The notes under the pieces were generated by a model. That model did no database searches and was not told where the DNA came from. It worked only from the letters and a program-made list of their open reading frames with translations. Source: Papiliotrema nemorosa (Eukaryota; Basidiomycota; Tremellomycetes; Tremellales; Rhynchogastremaceae). From it: 64,000 bases of DNA. The stretch lies in the NCBI GenBank assembly GCA_032158125.1, contig JASKOT010000001.1, forward strand, positions 558,001 through 622,000, in the 5' to 3' direction. Shown piece by piece: positions 24,772 to 35,268 of the stretch. Position 1 is the stretch's first letter; each line of letters starts with the position of its first letter. Both the position numbers and the translations under genes were made by a program.

Positions 24772-25392
24772 ATGGCTGACGGGGCAACTGAATTCACCAC
24801 TCATCTCACCTCCACACTGGACGCGACCGTTCCGACTACTGATGCGTCGCAATGTGGCAGTATCTGGTTCAAAGGGAATAATGGATCTATGGTATCTTAC
24901 GGTCCAACAACGCGATCCTGTGCGAAAGTCGACAATCGCCACTCCATCCTGAAAGAAGGCGAGGGTCTCGAGCCAAAAGCGACAGATTCAGACGCTTTAG
25001 TCGTCGATCCCCCTCGGTCCATCTTTCGATTCAGTGACAAGGAAGGTTCGATCATCATGACCTTTTGGCCGGACTGCGATGTCGCCGCGTTTCAATATCG
25101 GGTTGCGAAACACCGAGGGGAAAACGCAATCAAGAATGCTTCTTCTGGTCTATCGTGGACAGATTTATCGGTTGTCGACCCGAATTTTACCGGAGCACTG
25201 GAGATGACCACTCGAGTGGATTATGGTATCATTGACGCGAGAGGGGCGTTTGTGCCAATATCACAGCCAAAGTCTCTCGCAGGGCTGCACAATCCTGTAC
25301 TGTATGCCATGTGGCGAGCGAAGGCATCGCAAGATACACCCAAATCGGAGAGAGACCAGGCAGGAGGCAAATCGATCGCCCAGGACAGATAG
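24772..25392 (+). CDS. Orphan protein B, diverged tandem paralogue of orphan A
   Basis: Open frame of 206 codons from the ATG at 24772; the frame extends further upstream to 24595, but this ATG gives a product length close to orphan A. No named domain, signal peptide or membrane segment is visible. The core SIFRFSDKEGSIIMTFWPDC followed by DVAAF aligns with orphan A, and DARGAFVPISQPKSLAG near the C-terminus matches its AFVP region. The shared pattern implies common ancestry. The C-terminal tail is hydrophilic (TPKSERDQAGGKSI). No function is assigned. Confidence 0.58.
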   Translation: MADGATEFTTHLTSTLDATVPTTDASQCGSIWFKGNNGSMVSYGPTTRSCAKVDNRHSILKEGEGLEPKATDSDALVVDPPRSIFRFSDKEGSIIMTFWPDCDVAAFQYRVAKHRGENAIKNASSGLSWTDLSVVDPNFTGALEMTTRVDYGIIDARGAFVPISQPKSLAGLHNPVLYAMWRAKASQDTPKSERDQAGGKSIAQDR

Positions 25393-25862
25393 CGTGCTTG
25401 TCACAGCTATGAATCTGATGCATTGCCAAAGCATTTTATCCGACTGATGCCAGTCACGCAAAACCCGCCCCTCTGGATCAGACAGAGCATGAGAGAGGCA
25501 AGGAGACACAGATACTCTAAATTCGCGACATGTAGCCAATGGTCACAGTGCAGACAGAGCCGTTTGATCTTTCTGCATTGTTCTGAATCGGACCATCGAT
25601 TCCAACCTCGACCAAGCTGGGTCCTCGTCAGCAAGAACCGAACTGCACGTAACTCGAACGCGTGTCGCATCAAAGGCTGACCCAGACACCGAGAGTCCGC
25701 CAATGTATTTCGTTGCATTTGCGTGGAAATACAAAATGATTTGGAGAGATTGCAATATGAACATTTTGGTTCTCATGGTTAGATTCCTGACAACGTAGAT
25801 CTTGGTTCGGCTTTGAATAAGCTACAAAGACTTGAGACTAGTATTTGACATGTTGTATCGGG
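25393..25862. other. Convergent intergenic region
   Basis: About 470 bp between the 3' ends of orphan B and the phosphatase gene. No supported coding feature. Confidence 0.4.
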
Positions 25863-28513
25863 CTAGTGCGCCACGCTTGCTTCTCGAAGGCGGGATCGGA
25901 GCCATCGAACATAACTGGCCAAGAATTGAACCTGTTCAAAACTCTCGATGGCCTTCAAGCCTCTTCGTGCTCTGATCATGGCGATGACTCGCTCGACGAT
26001 CGACATCGTGATCTGATGCTCGAGTTCAGTTGGCAGCTCCACGGAAGATGCCGTAATTGGTCGGTCGGTTTGAGCTTGCGCTTGTCGCACGGCCGCTTCT
26101 TCCACCACGGAAAGACTTGGATGAGGCGGGACGAAACCCATCTTTATAGCCCACGCTGAAGCAGTAAGTCCAGCTCGCCCAACACCGCCTGTCAGATATA
26201 CAAGATTAGGCAATAAGCAGCGAATAGAGGAACGGAAAGCACATGGTCAACAACGTCTCCACGAAAACATTGTACTCACCTCGACAATGGACCAAAACAT
26301 TGATGCCCCTCAAAGAGTACTGCTTCACAATAAGAGAAACTTGGCTGTCAAACAAGGACAGCGATACTGGAGTGAAGCCATCAGGCATGGGCAATCTGGG
26401 ATGGTGTAAGCACGATGCGATTTGAGGTAACACATGTATTCACCGGATGACATCGAGACCGATCTCCATAGCGACTTGACTGTAAGTTTCCCACGGCACT
26501 CCAAGAAGAGCCAACTCGGGATCATCAAGACAGCTTTTGATCAGCTTCATCAGATGGGTAATAGAGGCCCTCACCAGACCAGACAGCCAACACCCTCATT
26601 CTTGATCCGCCGCAAATCCGTGGCCAAGTCTCGACAAACGGGACCTCGACCTTTGACCGGGCCCTCCATTCGCAGACGCTTGCCTGGACAACTACTCAAC
26701 AAGAGATTGCCCAGCTTGATCCCGTACTGCGATCCCTCAACCATGTCAAAGGCCGGCTTGACGGGAGACGGCACAACAGTTGATAAAGGATAAGCACTGG
26801 GGAGTTGTTGAGACAGTAAAAGCGAAGGGACATCAATCTTCGATCCAAGCTGAAGAGGGCACGCGTCTATGCCCTCTGCGGGAATGACGATGGCTTCCGC
26901 GATGGTGGGAATGATCTCGGCAGGGAAGAAGGGCGAGATTATGATTGGATGAGTATCCGACGTCTTGACGACATGTCCAAAGATAGATGGACCTGGAGCG
27001 ACCTTGGCTGCAGACAAATCGGGTACGGACGCGGACATCTGCTTGTTATCGTTCTTGGGCGGATCCGAGCGGTGATCTTGGGGCATCATAACCCCAGACT
27101 CAACAGCCTCCTCGACAACCATTGCCTCGTCAACCTTTCGACGCTTTTCCTCCTCGTCTGCAACGACTGTCAAAGGTCTTTTGGCACCGCATGATTGGGC
27201 TCGAGCTGGACGAACGAGGTTAGGCGCTCGGGGTTGAGATTCTTGGTCAATGTCCATGGCCGTCGAGTCGAGAGCCATTGAGCGTGCAAAGCCATCCAAA
27301 TCATCGGCATTCTTGGTGCCAATGCTAGGAACAGACGAAAGAAGCAAGACTTGCGATCCGGTCATTACAGGAGCCGAGATGAGTGGACTGGACATGGCCG
27401 CCGACAGATCCGCCGTGAGGCACATGGAAGCGGTAGGCGACGGTAATGAAGATTCGTACGAGTCATCACTAGGGTCAGACTCTTCTGATGATGCCCTTGA
27501 GCGACGACAGGTGAACACTAAAGCCGATTGCTCATGCATGTTGCGCTCGAGATCAGCTTGTCGAGCCATCAGAGACGCGACATATTGTGGATTGGCGTAA
27601 GATTGAGGCTCGTAAAAAGTTCGTGCGCCTGCGAGTTAACCAGATAGAGAAGATGAAGCTCACCATTCGGCCCCCATTTGGACTGGTTGTATCCCGAATG
27701 CGGCCATTGCGAGCACAGTCTTGCGCATTCGGTCACTCGTCTTTGCTGCTCCATTGCCCATTCTCTTCTTCTGTCCATTGCGGCCTCCTCGGTAAGTTGC
27801 TCCAACTCCTCCCTGGTTGGCTGAGGAGTTGGACCCGTGGGCACGAAGACGGCATCGGCAGGCAGAGTTGGACTCTTCTTGCGTTTGTCAGAGAAACCAA
27901 AGCTGGTATTGACCACTGCCTTGGCCATTTTACCGAGATACGGTACCCACGACTGTCGCGACGCGATGACCGGGCTCGAAGGTGGAGCATTGCCGAAGTC
28001 ATCAGGCTGACTTTCGAGAAGGTGGAGCGAGGGAGCGCGAGAGGATGAGGGAGTGGGCAGTGTGGTCGAGACGAAAGAGCTAGAAGACGAGGTAGTCATA
28101 GAAGGAGTAGGGATCGACCTTTCAATATCGATAGCATCTACTGGCAGAGACTGGAGCGACGAGATAGAGGCCGCTGGCGAGATTGTCACTTCCGCGCCAT
28201 CGACGTGCGACTCGTCCAATGGTGAGTCAAATCCGTCCTGCGCCGGGGCCAGTGAAGACTGCTTGAAGCCGAGGCCACCATGATGCAATGCGGAAGAAGG
28301 GACGTTGCGGATCTTCTTCTTCGGGTGGTGATCTCGGTGGCGCGAGCTGAAGTGAACGGCCGCGACGGTAGGCGCGCTGCAGTGCCGCATAGTCGGAGTC
28401 GCATTGCGCTGTGGAAAGTACGGCGGCGGCGGGGTAGCTGTCGCAGTACGTGACATGTTGATGTATGAGGGCGGTATTGGAAGGGGAAGGGTGGCGAAGA
28501 AGTGCGGTGGCAA
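25863..28513 (-). CDS. Cysteine (tyrosine/dual-specificity) phosphatase, CDKN3/CDC14-like, with long disordered N-terminus
   Basis: The catalytic signature is assembled across an intron: INVLVHCRG joined to GVGRAGLTASAWAIKMGFV, the HCxxGxxR loop of cysteine phosphatases. The general-acid loop is probably LPMPDGFTP just upstream, and the domain ends with EQVQFLASYVRWLRSRL, resembling CDKN3-type phosphatases. In front lie several hundred residues rich in Ser, Pro and Thr, with basic patches (KKKIRN, KRRKVDE) suggestive of nuclear location. Introns separate the region near 27569-27660 and the exons around 26434 and 26213. Start may be at 28513 or at the in-frame ATG at 28456. CDKN3-like phosphatases act on cyclin-dependent kinases; that role is inferred from resemblance only. 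Confidence 0.75.
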
Positions 28514-30244
28514 GGAATGGGTGTGAGAAGGAATTCGCTACCGTTTTCTTCGCGCCTGATTGAGAGCTACCTAAGTATTATGTGGGTCCAGAGTGTACAA
28601 GGTGAAGGTGGTGGGATTGTTTGTTTGAGCGGTATGAAGCTGAAGGAAATTGTGGCCTCGAATGCAAGATGGTAAGGTAGAGTACGGGTGAAAGAGGCGC
28701 GACGATCTTTTGCCGCTCCTTTGGTTGGGAACGGTCGATGTGGTGTAGTATGGGATAGAAAGGAGGGATTGCGATGTTATAAAAGTTTGAGAAGCTGAGC
28801 TGAAGCGGATCGTGTCAAGGTCTCCGAAACTGTACGTATCGATTGTCGCAGATATCGACGAGGTAGACCAGGGTAGGGATAGAACAGGTGAGATGCAAAA
28901 GCCCAAAGAATGGTATCCCCTGTCAGAGTCCTTGATTTCGATAAATCCGATTTTTGAATGACGACCAGCTGGAACCAGCTACTAATGATGGGGGAGTATT
29001 GGGTATTTTAGCGTTGAAGCGAATGGACCATGGACCGTGTGTATGTGAACAAGTGCGAAGGACGGCTTCGAGCGGGGCGTCTTCGGGTGGCGAGGGTGTG
29101 TAGGGGTCTCACCAGCTCAGCACCCGCTCGAGGGAGATAATAGAAAGGGTGAAGAAGGCCATGATGGGTTGATTGAGATGTTGAGATAGTTTGTACAGTA
29201 TGAATCGATAGCGGAGTGGTGTCTGTTGATACGTGGGAGGAAGGATGTAGCTGAAAAGTTACGGCGGCGAACTTAAACAAAGCAGAGTGGGGTTTGTTGT
29301 TGTCTTTTGCGCTTTCGACGTATCTTGACTGGAGAATCAGGACATTGAGATGAGGTGGTAGCACGATCCAGCAGGTGGTTTGGTTGCTCACGAAGTGGTA
29401 TGTCCTCTCTTTTGAAGTAGCTGGGTTGCCCCTCTATCCGCCGGGCGGATGTGACCGGTCTACGCCGTAGGCGACTTCTCGACGCAACCGCTTTTGATGA
29501 TAAGAAGGGTTCGCTCGTCCGATTCAGATTTCTTTGGGCGTGTCTATGTGAACTGGAAAGGTAGGGGGAACGTCAACAACGAAAGGGATTCTAGTGGCGA
29601 GGATAGAAGTTGTCGAGTCGGTGGGATCTACAGGATGGTATAAGCTATGTAGGATAGGCAGACGAACAGGCATCACCAGTGGGTGGCGCGGAAAACGAGT
29701 CAGGTGCAATCGACCTTCCCGGCGGAGGACGAAGGGGTCGGTGGCAAATTCAGAAATCCCCGAAAGACCAGGCTGGTGGAGTCGCCGCTCGGGAGCGGGG
29801 GGCAGGACCTCGTGCCTGGCGTGACGAATTTTCCCACGATCTGGGTCAGGTGAGTGGAGAGTCGAAGTCGGTCATCGCCGAACGAAGCAATCAAGGATTT
29901 CGTTATCGCCGATGAGGCGAAATTGCTAACGCCGACGGATCTCATGTGGCACCTTTGCTCATCATCCTTTGCTGCTTGCTCGACGGGTGCCGCTGCAGAA
30001 TTCTATCCAGAGATATCTCGGATCACCTTTTCCTCTCCTCATCGACTCTAAAAGTTTGCTTTCTTTGGCTCGCAAAAGCAAACGGAAGATCCGTCAGTTT
30101 CCTTGGTAAGCATTCAAGGCGGCAGGCCAGTCCGTATGCTGATCGTGCTAGATTACTCCTCGTAACAGGAACATTTCTTCAAGTACGCAAGCCCAACACG
30201 ACTTATAACTTTCAACCTCCAACCCAACCATCCACATAATCAAC
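28514..30244. other. Long divergent intergenic region, phosphatase and RPS0
   Basis: About 1.7 kb between the start codons of the phosphatase (minus) and uS2 (plus). No frame has domain support. It presumably contains long 5' leaders and two promoters. No tRNA or snoRNA was recognised. Confidence 0.45.
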
Positions 30245-31343
30245 ATGTCCGCCGACAAGCTTCCCTCCGTCCTCAACATCACCGAGGACGATGTCCAGCT
30301 CCTCCTCGCTGCTCAGTGCCACCTCGGTACCAAGAACTGCGACAAGACCATGGAGCCTTACGTCTGGAAACGACGAGCTGATGGTGAGTGGGGGTTCCAC
30401 GTGTTCTGTCATGGCTTGGAGTGGACTGTTGTGTGGAAGGGGAGCCTTTGAACCGATGGGTCACTCAAGGATCAAACGGAGAGGATGGGGTCTCGCCGAA
30501 GCGAAATCGCGTCTTTCTGCCAGCTGTTGGAGGTTCCTTGACCAGCGCTAATTCTTCAGGTATCCACATCCTTAACCTCGGCAAGACCTGGGAGAAGATC
30601 GTCCTCGCTGCCCGAGTCCTCGCTACCATCGAGAACCCCCACGACATTGCCGTCATCTCTGCTCGACCTTACGGTCACCGAGCCGTCCTCAAGTTTGCCG
30701 GATTCACTGGTGCTCAACCCATTGCTGGTCGATTCACCCCCGGTAACTTCACCAACTACATTACTCGATCGTTCAAGGAGCCCCGAGTGATTGTTGTCAC
30801 CGACCCCCGAGTCGACCACCAAGCTATCCGAGAGGCTGCCTACGTCAACATTCCCGTCATTGCTTTCTGTGACACCGACGCTTCGCTCAAGTTTGTCGAT
30901 GTTGCCATCCCCACCAACAACAAGTCCCGACAATCCATCGGTTTGATGTGGTACCTCCTCTGCCGAGAGGTTCTCCGATTGAAGGGAACCATCCCCCGAG
31001 GAAACTGGGAGACCCTTCCCGACTTGTTCTTCTACCGAGACCCGGAACAGATTGAGCAAGAGGCCGCCGACAAGGCTGCCGCTGCCGCCGAGGCCGCTGG
31101 ACAGGACGGCGACGCCGCTGCTTCCAACGCTGTTGGAGCTGTCCAAGCCGAGTGGGATGCTGGAAACGCTGCCGACGCCGTCTTCGCTGCCCAGCCCGCC
31201 GACCAAGGTGAGCAGTCTGAGTCGTCCAAGATGGATTAGTGCTGATAATATTAGCCCTTGACTGGTCCGCTGACGCTCAAACCGGTGCCGACTGGGCCGC
31301 TGACCCAGCCCAGGCCACCAAGGATGCCGAGGGTGGATGGTAA
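30245..31343 (+). CDS. RPS0: 40S ribosomal protein S0 (uS2, RPSA homologue)
   Basis: Exons 30245-30383, 30560-31207 and 31255-31343 sum to 876 nt, 291 residues. Diagnostic uS2 sequence: [40 protein letters not shown], and [20 protein letters not shown], ending with an acidic Ala/Asp/Trp tail ([20 protein letters not shown]). The protein belongs to the small ribosomal subunit and is needed for 20S pre-rRNA processing. The first intron is 176 nt, three to four times the local norm. Codons are strongly biased to C-ending forms and to CGA for arginine, as expected for a highly expressed gene in this genome. Confidence 0.96.
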
Positions 31344-31644
31344 TCATGCCACTCCAGTCCCTAAAATCCTGGTACAAAAGAGTACAATTCGTAGCTTCTT
31401 GACTGTTTCTACGATATTGAATCATGATATGCATCGGGTTTTAAGCAAAGCACCGTGATGAGTGATTGTCAGCTTGTAAATACTAAGATGGACTATTTTC
31501 CGCCGGATGCCTGGTGGGTTGGCTTGATAAGCCAAAAGCCGGAAATGGCGGAGTTGAGCGTGATGATGATGAATCCGAGATGAGGTGATCCAGTGCACGT
31601 AGACATATAGAGCTGACTCTTTCATCTTTTCCTCCTCGTCTTAC
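31344..31644. other. Intergenic, RPS0 terminator and GST promoter
   Basis: About 300 bp, AT-richer than the flanking genes; no coding feature supported. Confidence 0.4.
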
Positions 31645-32686
31645 ATGAGCCTGCAGCGAATCGCTCGATCTCTAGCAGCACCAAAGACTCGTACACACAC
31701 TCTATTCGCGTTCCACTCGACTCGCACCATGTCCAGCTTGCCAGCTTTCCAACGTTCCGAGGCTCTGGCCAACTCGTCCGCACCAGCCAAGCTCCACCTG
31801 TACACTGTCGGTACTCCCAACGGACACAAGCCGTCCATCCTCCTGGAAGAGCTCCTCCTTGCCTACCCCGATCTCAAGGACGGAGCGCTATCTTACGACT
31901 TTAGCCAATTGTCATTCTCCAATACCGACCAGAAGAAACCCGAGTTTTTGGCTATCAACCCGAACGGACGTATCCCCGCTTTGGTCGATGATAATGTCAC
32001 GGACCCAGCTACAGGAAAAGGCTTGGCGGTCTGGGAGAGCGCTAGTATCCTGCTCTGGCTGGTCGAGAACTACGACAAGGAGTTCAAATTCCACTTCCAG
32101 GACCCGATTTTGAAGAGCAAGCTCTTGAGCTGGATCTTCTTTGCTCACGGAGGTGAGTCTCTTCATCTACTCCGATGGTTTACTAATGCCAATAAAAGGT
32201 GTCGGACCCATGCAGGGACAAGCCAACCACTTCTTGTAAGTGCAAAGAAAGAGCAATGAGATGCAACAGAAGAAGCCTAACGAGCAGCCGATACGCTCCC
32301 GAGAAGATCCCATACGGAATCAAGCGATACCAAGATGAAACACACCGACTTTATTCGGTTCTTGAAGATGGCTTGAACGCTGGAAAGGGCGAGTGGCTCG
32401 TCGGAGACAAGTACAGTATCGCGGATATCAATGGTGAGTCTTGTAGTCAAAGGCGAAATGAATACAACTGACATCAGTATTCGGCTGGGTCAATGCTCAC
32501 GCTTGGGCGGGAATCGAGCTCGACGCTTACCCCAAGCTCAACGCCTGGTTGGAGCGCATTCGAGGTCGACCAGGAGCTTATGCCGGATTGGGAGTGCCGG
32601 AGCGTAAGAAGCCTATGAGCAAGGAGGAGCAGGAAAAGGCAGCACAGGAAGCACGAGAGTGGATCTTCAAGGATCAGAAGAAGTAG
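31645..32686 (+). CDS. Glutathione S-transferase (Ure2-like/GstA group), possible mitochondrial form
   Basis: Exons 31645-32152, 32199-32235, 32288-32433 and 32478-32686 sum to 900 nt, 299 residues. The thioredoxin-fold N-domain reads [20 protein letters not shown] and [13 protein letters not shown], with the glutathione-contacting [10 protein letters not shown]. The helical C-domain includes [35 protein letters not shown] and [11 protein letters not shown]. These are hallmarks of Ure2-like GSTs, which conjugate or reduce with glutathione. The first 28 residues ([20 protein letters not shown]) are basic and lack acids, like a mitochondrial targeting signal; a second ATG at 31729 would give a cytosolic enzyme with the complete fold. 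Confidence 0.9.
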
Positions 32687-33138
32687 AGCAAAACGTTAGC
32701 AGACAACCATCAATGCTATGCAACACAACGTCAATACCATCTACCAGCTTGCTTGCGCAACAATTGCCAGAAGCGGACAGGTAGATCAGATAGGTAATTC
32801 TGCTCTCCGACGATCACTGGGCACAGAGCACAGACGCGCAGTTGGTTCAAATCGAGCTCGCAAAACGGCCCTGCGCCCCTGAGACGTCCTGCTTTTTTGG
32901 CAGACCATTTGACCCCACGCTACCAATGGCGATTCGTCAGGTCGAGATACAGATACATACAGCATCCAGATTGGAGCGGGCGAAGGGGTCATTGAGTCAA
33001 TGATGCTGGGTATGGGATATGCTACAACGATAAAATTACACGAAGGATCTGAGGTATGGCTGCGATGTCAGAATCAGCACAGCGGACACTGAGAGCACAT
33101 CAAGAACTCACCTCGGAAGTTGGCCGTACGGTCGCTTT
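32687..33138. other. Convergent intergenic region, GST and ATG12
   Basis: About 450 bp between two 3' ends, no coding feature supported. Confidence 0.4.
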
Positions 33139-33778
33139 TCATCCCCAGGCTTGAGTGTTGCTATAGTTGACCAGAAGATGACCCTCTGTCCCGAAGCACT
33201 GCACATTAGGTCACTGGGTGGAAATGAAATCACCCATCTGGTCATACCCACCTTGAAGAGATTTCCGACCGTGTCATCCGGTGCAGGAGCGAAAGCAGCG
33301 TTGATATATGTAAACTATCAATCAGTCGAGATCCCCCTACAATTCCTAGCTGGAGCTCGAGATTGAACATGGGATATACTGTCACTCACCAGCGGATCTC
33401 CCGTCTTCAGACCCAACTGATTACGCAGAAAGACGATGACAGCCTGAAATTTGTTCCCAGCAGTGATCTTGAACACGTTGTTCTTCATAATCGGCGCACT
33501 TCCTATGGATTTGAATCGAACGACCACTGCTCAAATCAGCCCCTGCTTTTGCTGTGGGGATGTGACTGACCTTTGGACGCGTCCTTCTGCTTGTAGCTTT
33601 CGAGAGCCTCGCGGGCTGATAGCTTTGCGGTTGAAGTCGAGAGGGTTCGGTCTGGCCATGAGTGAACGCGCTCATGGGTTGTGCACCGCGAAAAGGAAGC
33701 TGTCTTGATTGTATCGATATGCTCACCTGGTTCGGAGAGTATTGGAGGGGACATGAGGTCTGGTATCGGTGCAGACAT
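33139..33778 (-). CDS. ATG12: Autophagy ubiquitin-like protein Atg12
   Basis: Five exons: 33778-33727, 33651-33571, 33526-33390, 33314-33252 and 33198-33139, summing to 393 nt and 130 residues. The ubiquitin-like domain contains [57 protein letters not shown] and [19 protein letters not shown]. The C-terminal Trp-Gly, with the glycine that is conjugated to Atg5, is exposed without processing, as in other Atg12 proteins. Atg12-Atg5 drives Atg8 lipidation in autophagosome formation. All splices preserve the family sequence, so the model is reliable; the N-terminal extension is short and weakly conserved. Confidence 0.93.
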
Positions 33779-33938
33779 GGCGATGGGAGATGATACAAAG
33801 GACAGTTCGAGTTGGATGAGGTGGATTCCAGTGATACATGATCCTCGCCCGAGGCGCGTGGGTTGATGCCGACAACCGGCTCACAACCGGTTCTCCACTT
33901 TTGACCTTTACCGTCAACCACCTTGAATCGACTTGACC
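33779..33938. promoter_or_regulatory. 160-bp shared promoter, ATG12 / Pex14-17-like gene
   Basis: The start codons of two divergent genes are only 160 bp apart, so both promoters and 5' leaders are packed here. An inverted pair of ccggttNNccaac-like motifs (gacaaccggctcacaaccggttctcc near 33870-33895) includes two AACCGG copies, a possible factor site. Confidence 0.45.
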
Positions 33939-35126
33939 ATGGCGCAGTCGGACGATGCGCCAGCGGGGGACAGCTCCTCAGGCTCGGCAGAGGGATCCAG
34001 CTCAAGACAGACGGACGATAAGACGAAAACGCTTCCAGGCCACTCGGTCGGATCGTCGACTCAACCGGATCCTGTATCGTCCTCGTCTTCCGGCAATGCA
34101 CCTTCGAAAGGACCAACGAACGAAAGTTCAGACCCTGATGACAATGCTAAATCCCGCATCGAAGCTTCATCCTCGGAACGTACACAGTCTCTGAAAGCAG
34201 CCAGAGATGCAGCACTCAAGCAATCCCCTCCTCAGACCTCTCCTTCCTCCTCTCAGAATCTCAACTTTCCTCCAGATTCCGCCTTTTCCAAGCCGAACAC
34301 TTATCCACCCTCGGACTTGTATCCTCCCGCACCCCCAGTCCCCTCTATTGTGCAGCATCAAAGTCGAGATAGATCAGGCCTGATCATCGGTCTACAGAGG
34401 CTGGGGTATATCCTTTCCCTCATCCTTGGCTCTAGCGCAATATTAGGTCTCTTCTGGTCGACATTCATCCTTCCACTCTTACACTCGTCCTTTTCAGCTC
34501 GACAGGTACTTCTCGAACAACAAGTCCCGCGGTTCGGAGCGCTTCTCAACGGTCTCAAGGCATTGCGTGTCAGCCCGTTATTCCCTATAGCTGATACGAC
34601 CGAGACGATAGAGGAAGGACAGGAGAGTCGAATGGGAGATAGGAAGAGGATTGACGCGGTAGAACATAAGTCTGGGATTGAAGAAATCTCCACCTCGGAA
34701 TCATCGAAATCTGAACGATCTCAATCACAACGTAGATTGATCGAGGGTACACCTACAAAAGGGGATAACCTCGCTATGCCCTTGTTACCGCTTGACGACT
34801 TGTCGTCACTTTCCACTTCTCTCAGATCATTGTCCGGTGCTATCACCTCGACATCAACAACGCGAGTCTCGCTCCTCTCGACTTTGGAAACATACACATC
34901 GCAATTACATCGGGAAGTCTATCTTCGAACAGACCACTCATCCGCATTCTCGGTAGGCTTGGGTTCATTGTCTCAAAACTTGGCCAGTGCGTCTGGATCA
35001 AAAGGATCTGCTGGCCTGGCCAAAAACGCCTCGTCTGAGTGGGATGACGTGAGGAAGGAGATCAGAGCCATCAAGGGGCTCTTGCTTGGTCGGAGAAACT
35101 TCATGCCCACATCCGTCCAGTCGTAG
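33939..35126 (+). CDS. Single-pass membrane protein, tentatively a Pex14/Pex17-like peroxisomal docking protein
   Basis: An unbroken frame of 395 codons from the ATG at 33939. The N-terminal third is Ser/Pro-rich and disordered (YPPSDLYPPAPPVPS). One membrane segment follows (LGYILSLILGSSAILGLFWS), then a predominantly helical region (LTSTRVS-like SLRSLSGAITSTSTTRVSLL) and a C-terminal EIRAIKGLLLGRRNF. This layout, especially the end motif, resembles fungal Pex14/Pex17/Pex33 proteins of the peroxisomal import docking complex. The globular Pex14 N-domain that binds Pex5 is not recognisable, which argues for the Pex17/Pex33 side of the family or a different membrane protein. The assignment is inference and should be tested by profile search. 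Confidence 0.5.
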   Translation: MAQSDDAPAGDSSSGSAEGSSSRQTDDKTKTLPGHSVGSSTQPDPVSSSSSGNAPSKGPTNESSDPDDNAKSRIEASSSERTQSLKAARDAALKQSPPQTSPSSSQNLNFPPDSAFSKPNTYPPSDLYPPAPPVPSIVQHQSRDRSGLIIGLQRLGYILSLILGSSAILGLFWSTFILPLLHSSFSARQVLLEQQVPRFGALLNGLKALRVSPLFPIADTTETIEEGQESRMGDRKRIDAVEHKSGIEEISTSESSKSERSQSQRRLIEGTPTKGDNLAMPLLPLDDLSSLSTSLRSLSGAITSTSTTRVSLLSTLETYTSQLHREVYLRTDHSSAFSVGLGSLSQNLASASGSKGSAGLAKNASSEWDDVRKEIRAIKGLLLGRRNFMPTSVQS

Positions 35127-35268
35127 ACACCGGTGTATGCAAAGAGGTTTCCGTAATGTGTTCAAATGATATGATTGATGGATGTATATACAACGAGTAT
35201 GCTAGTTTACCATGTAATGCAGTGGTGATGTACGCAGGGATGGCATCTGATTCGGTCCATTGTTGCAA

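Noticed and set aside
30384..30559. snoRNA in the long RPS0 intron
   Set aside because: No RTGATGA box, CTGA box, H box or 3' ACA in suitable positions.
30556..31434. 292-codon minus-strand frame
   Set aside because: It is antisense to RPS0; the plus-strand frame matches uS2 unmistakably.
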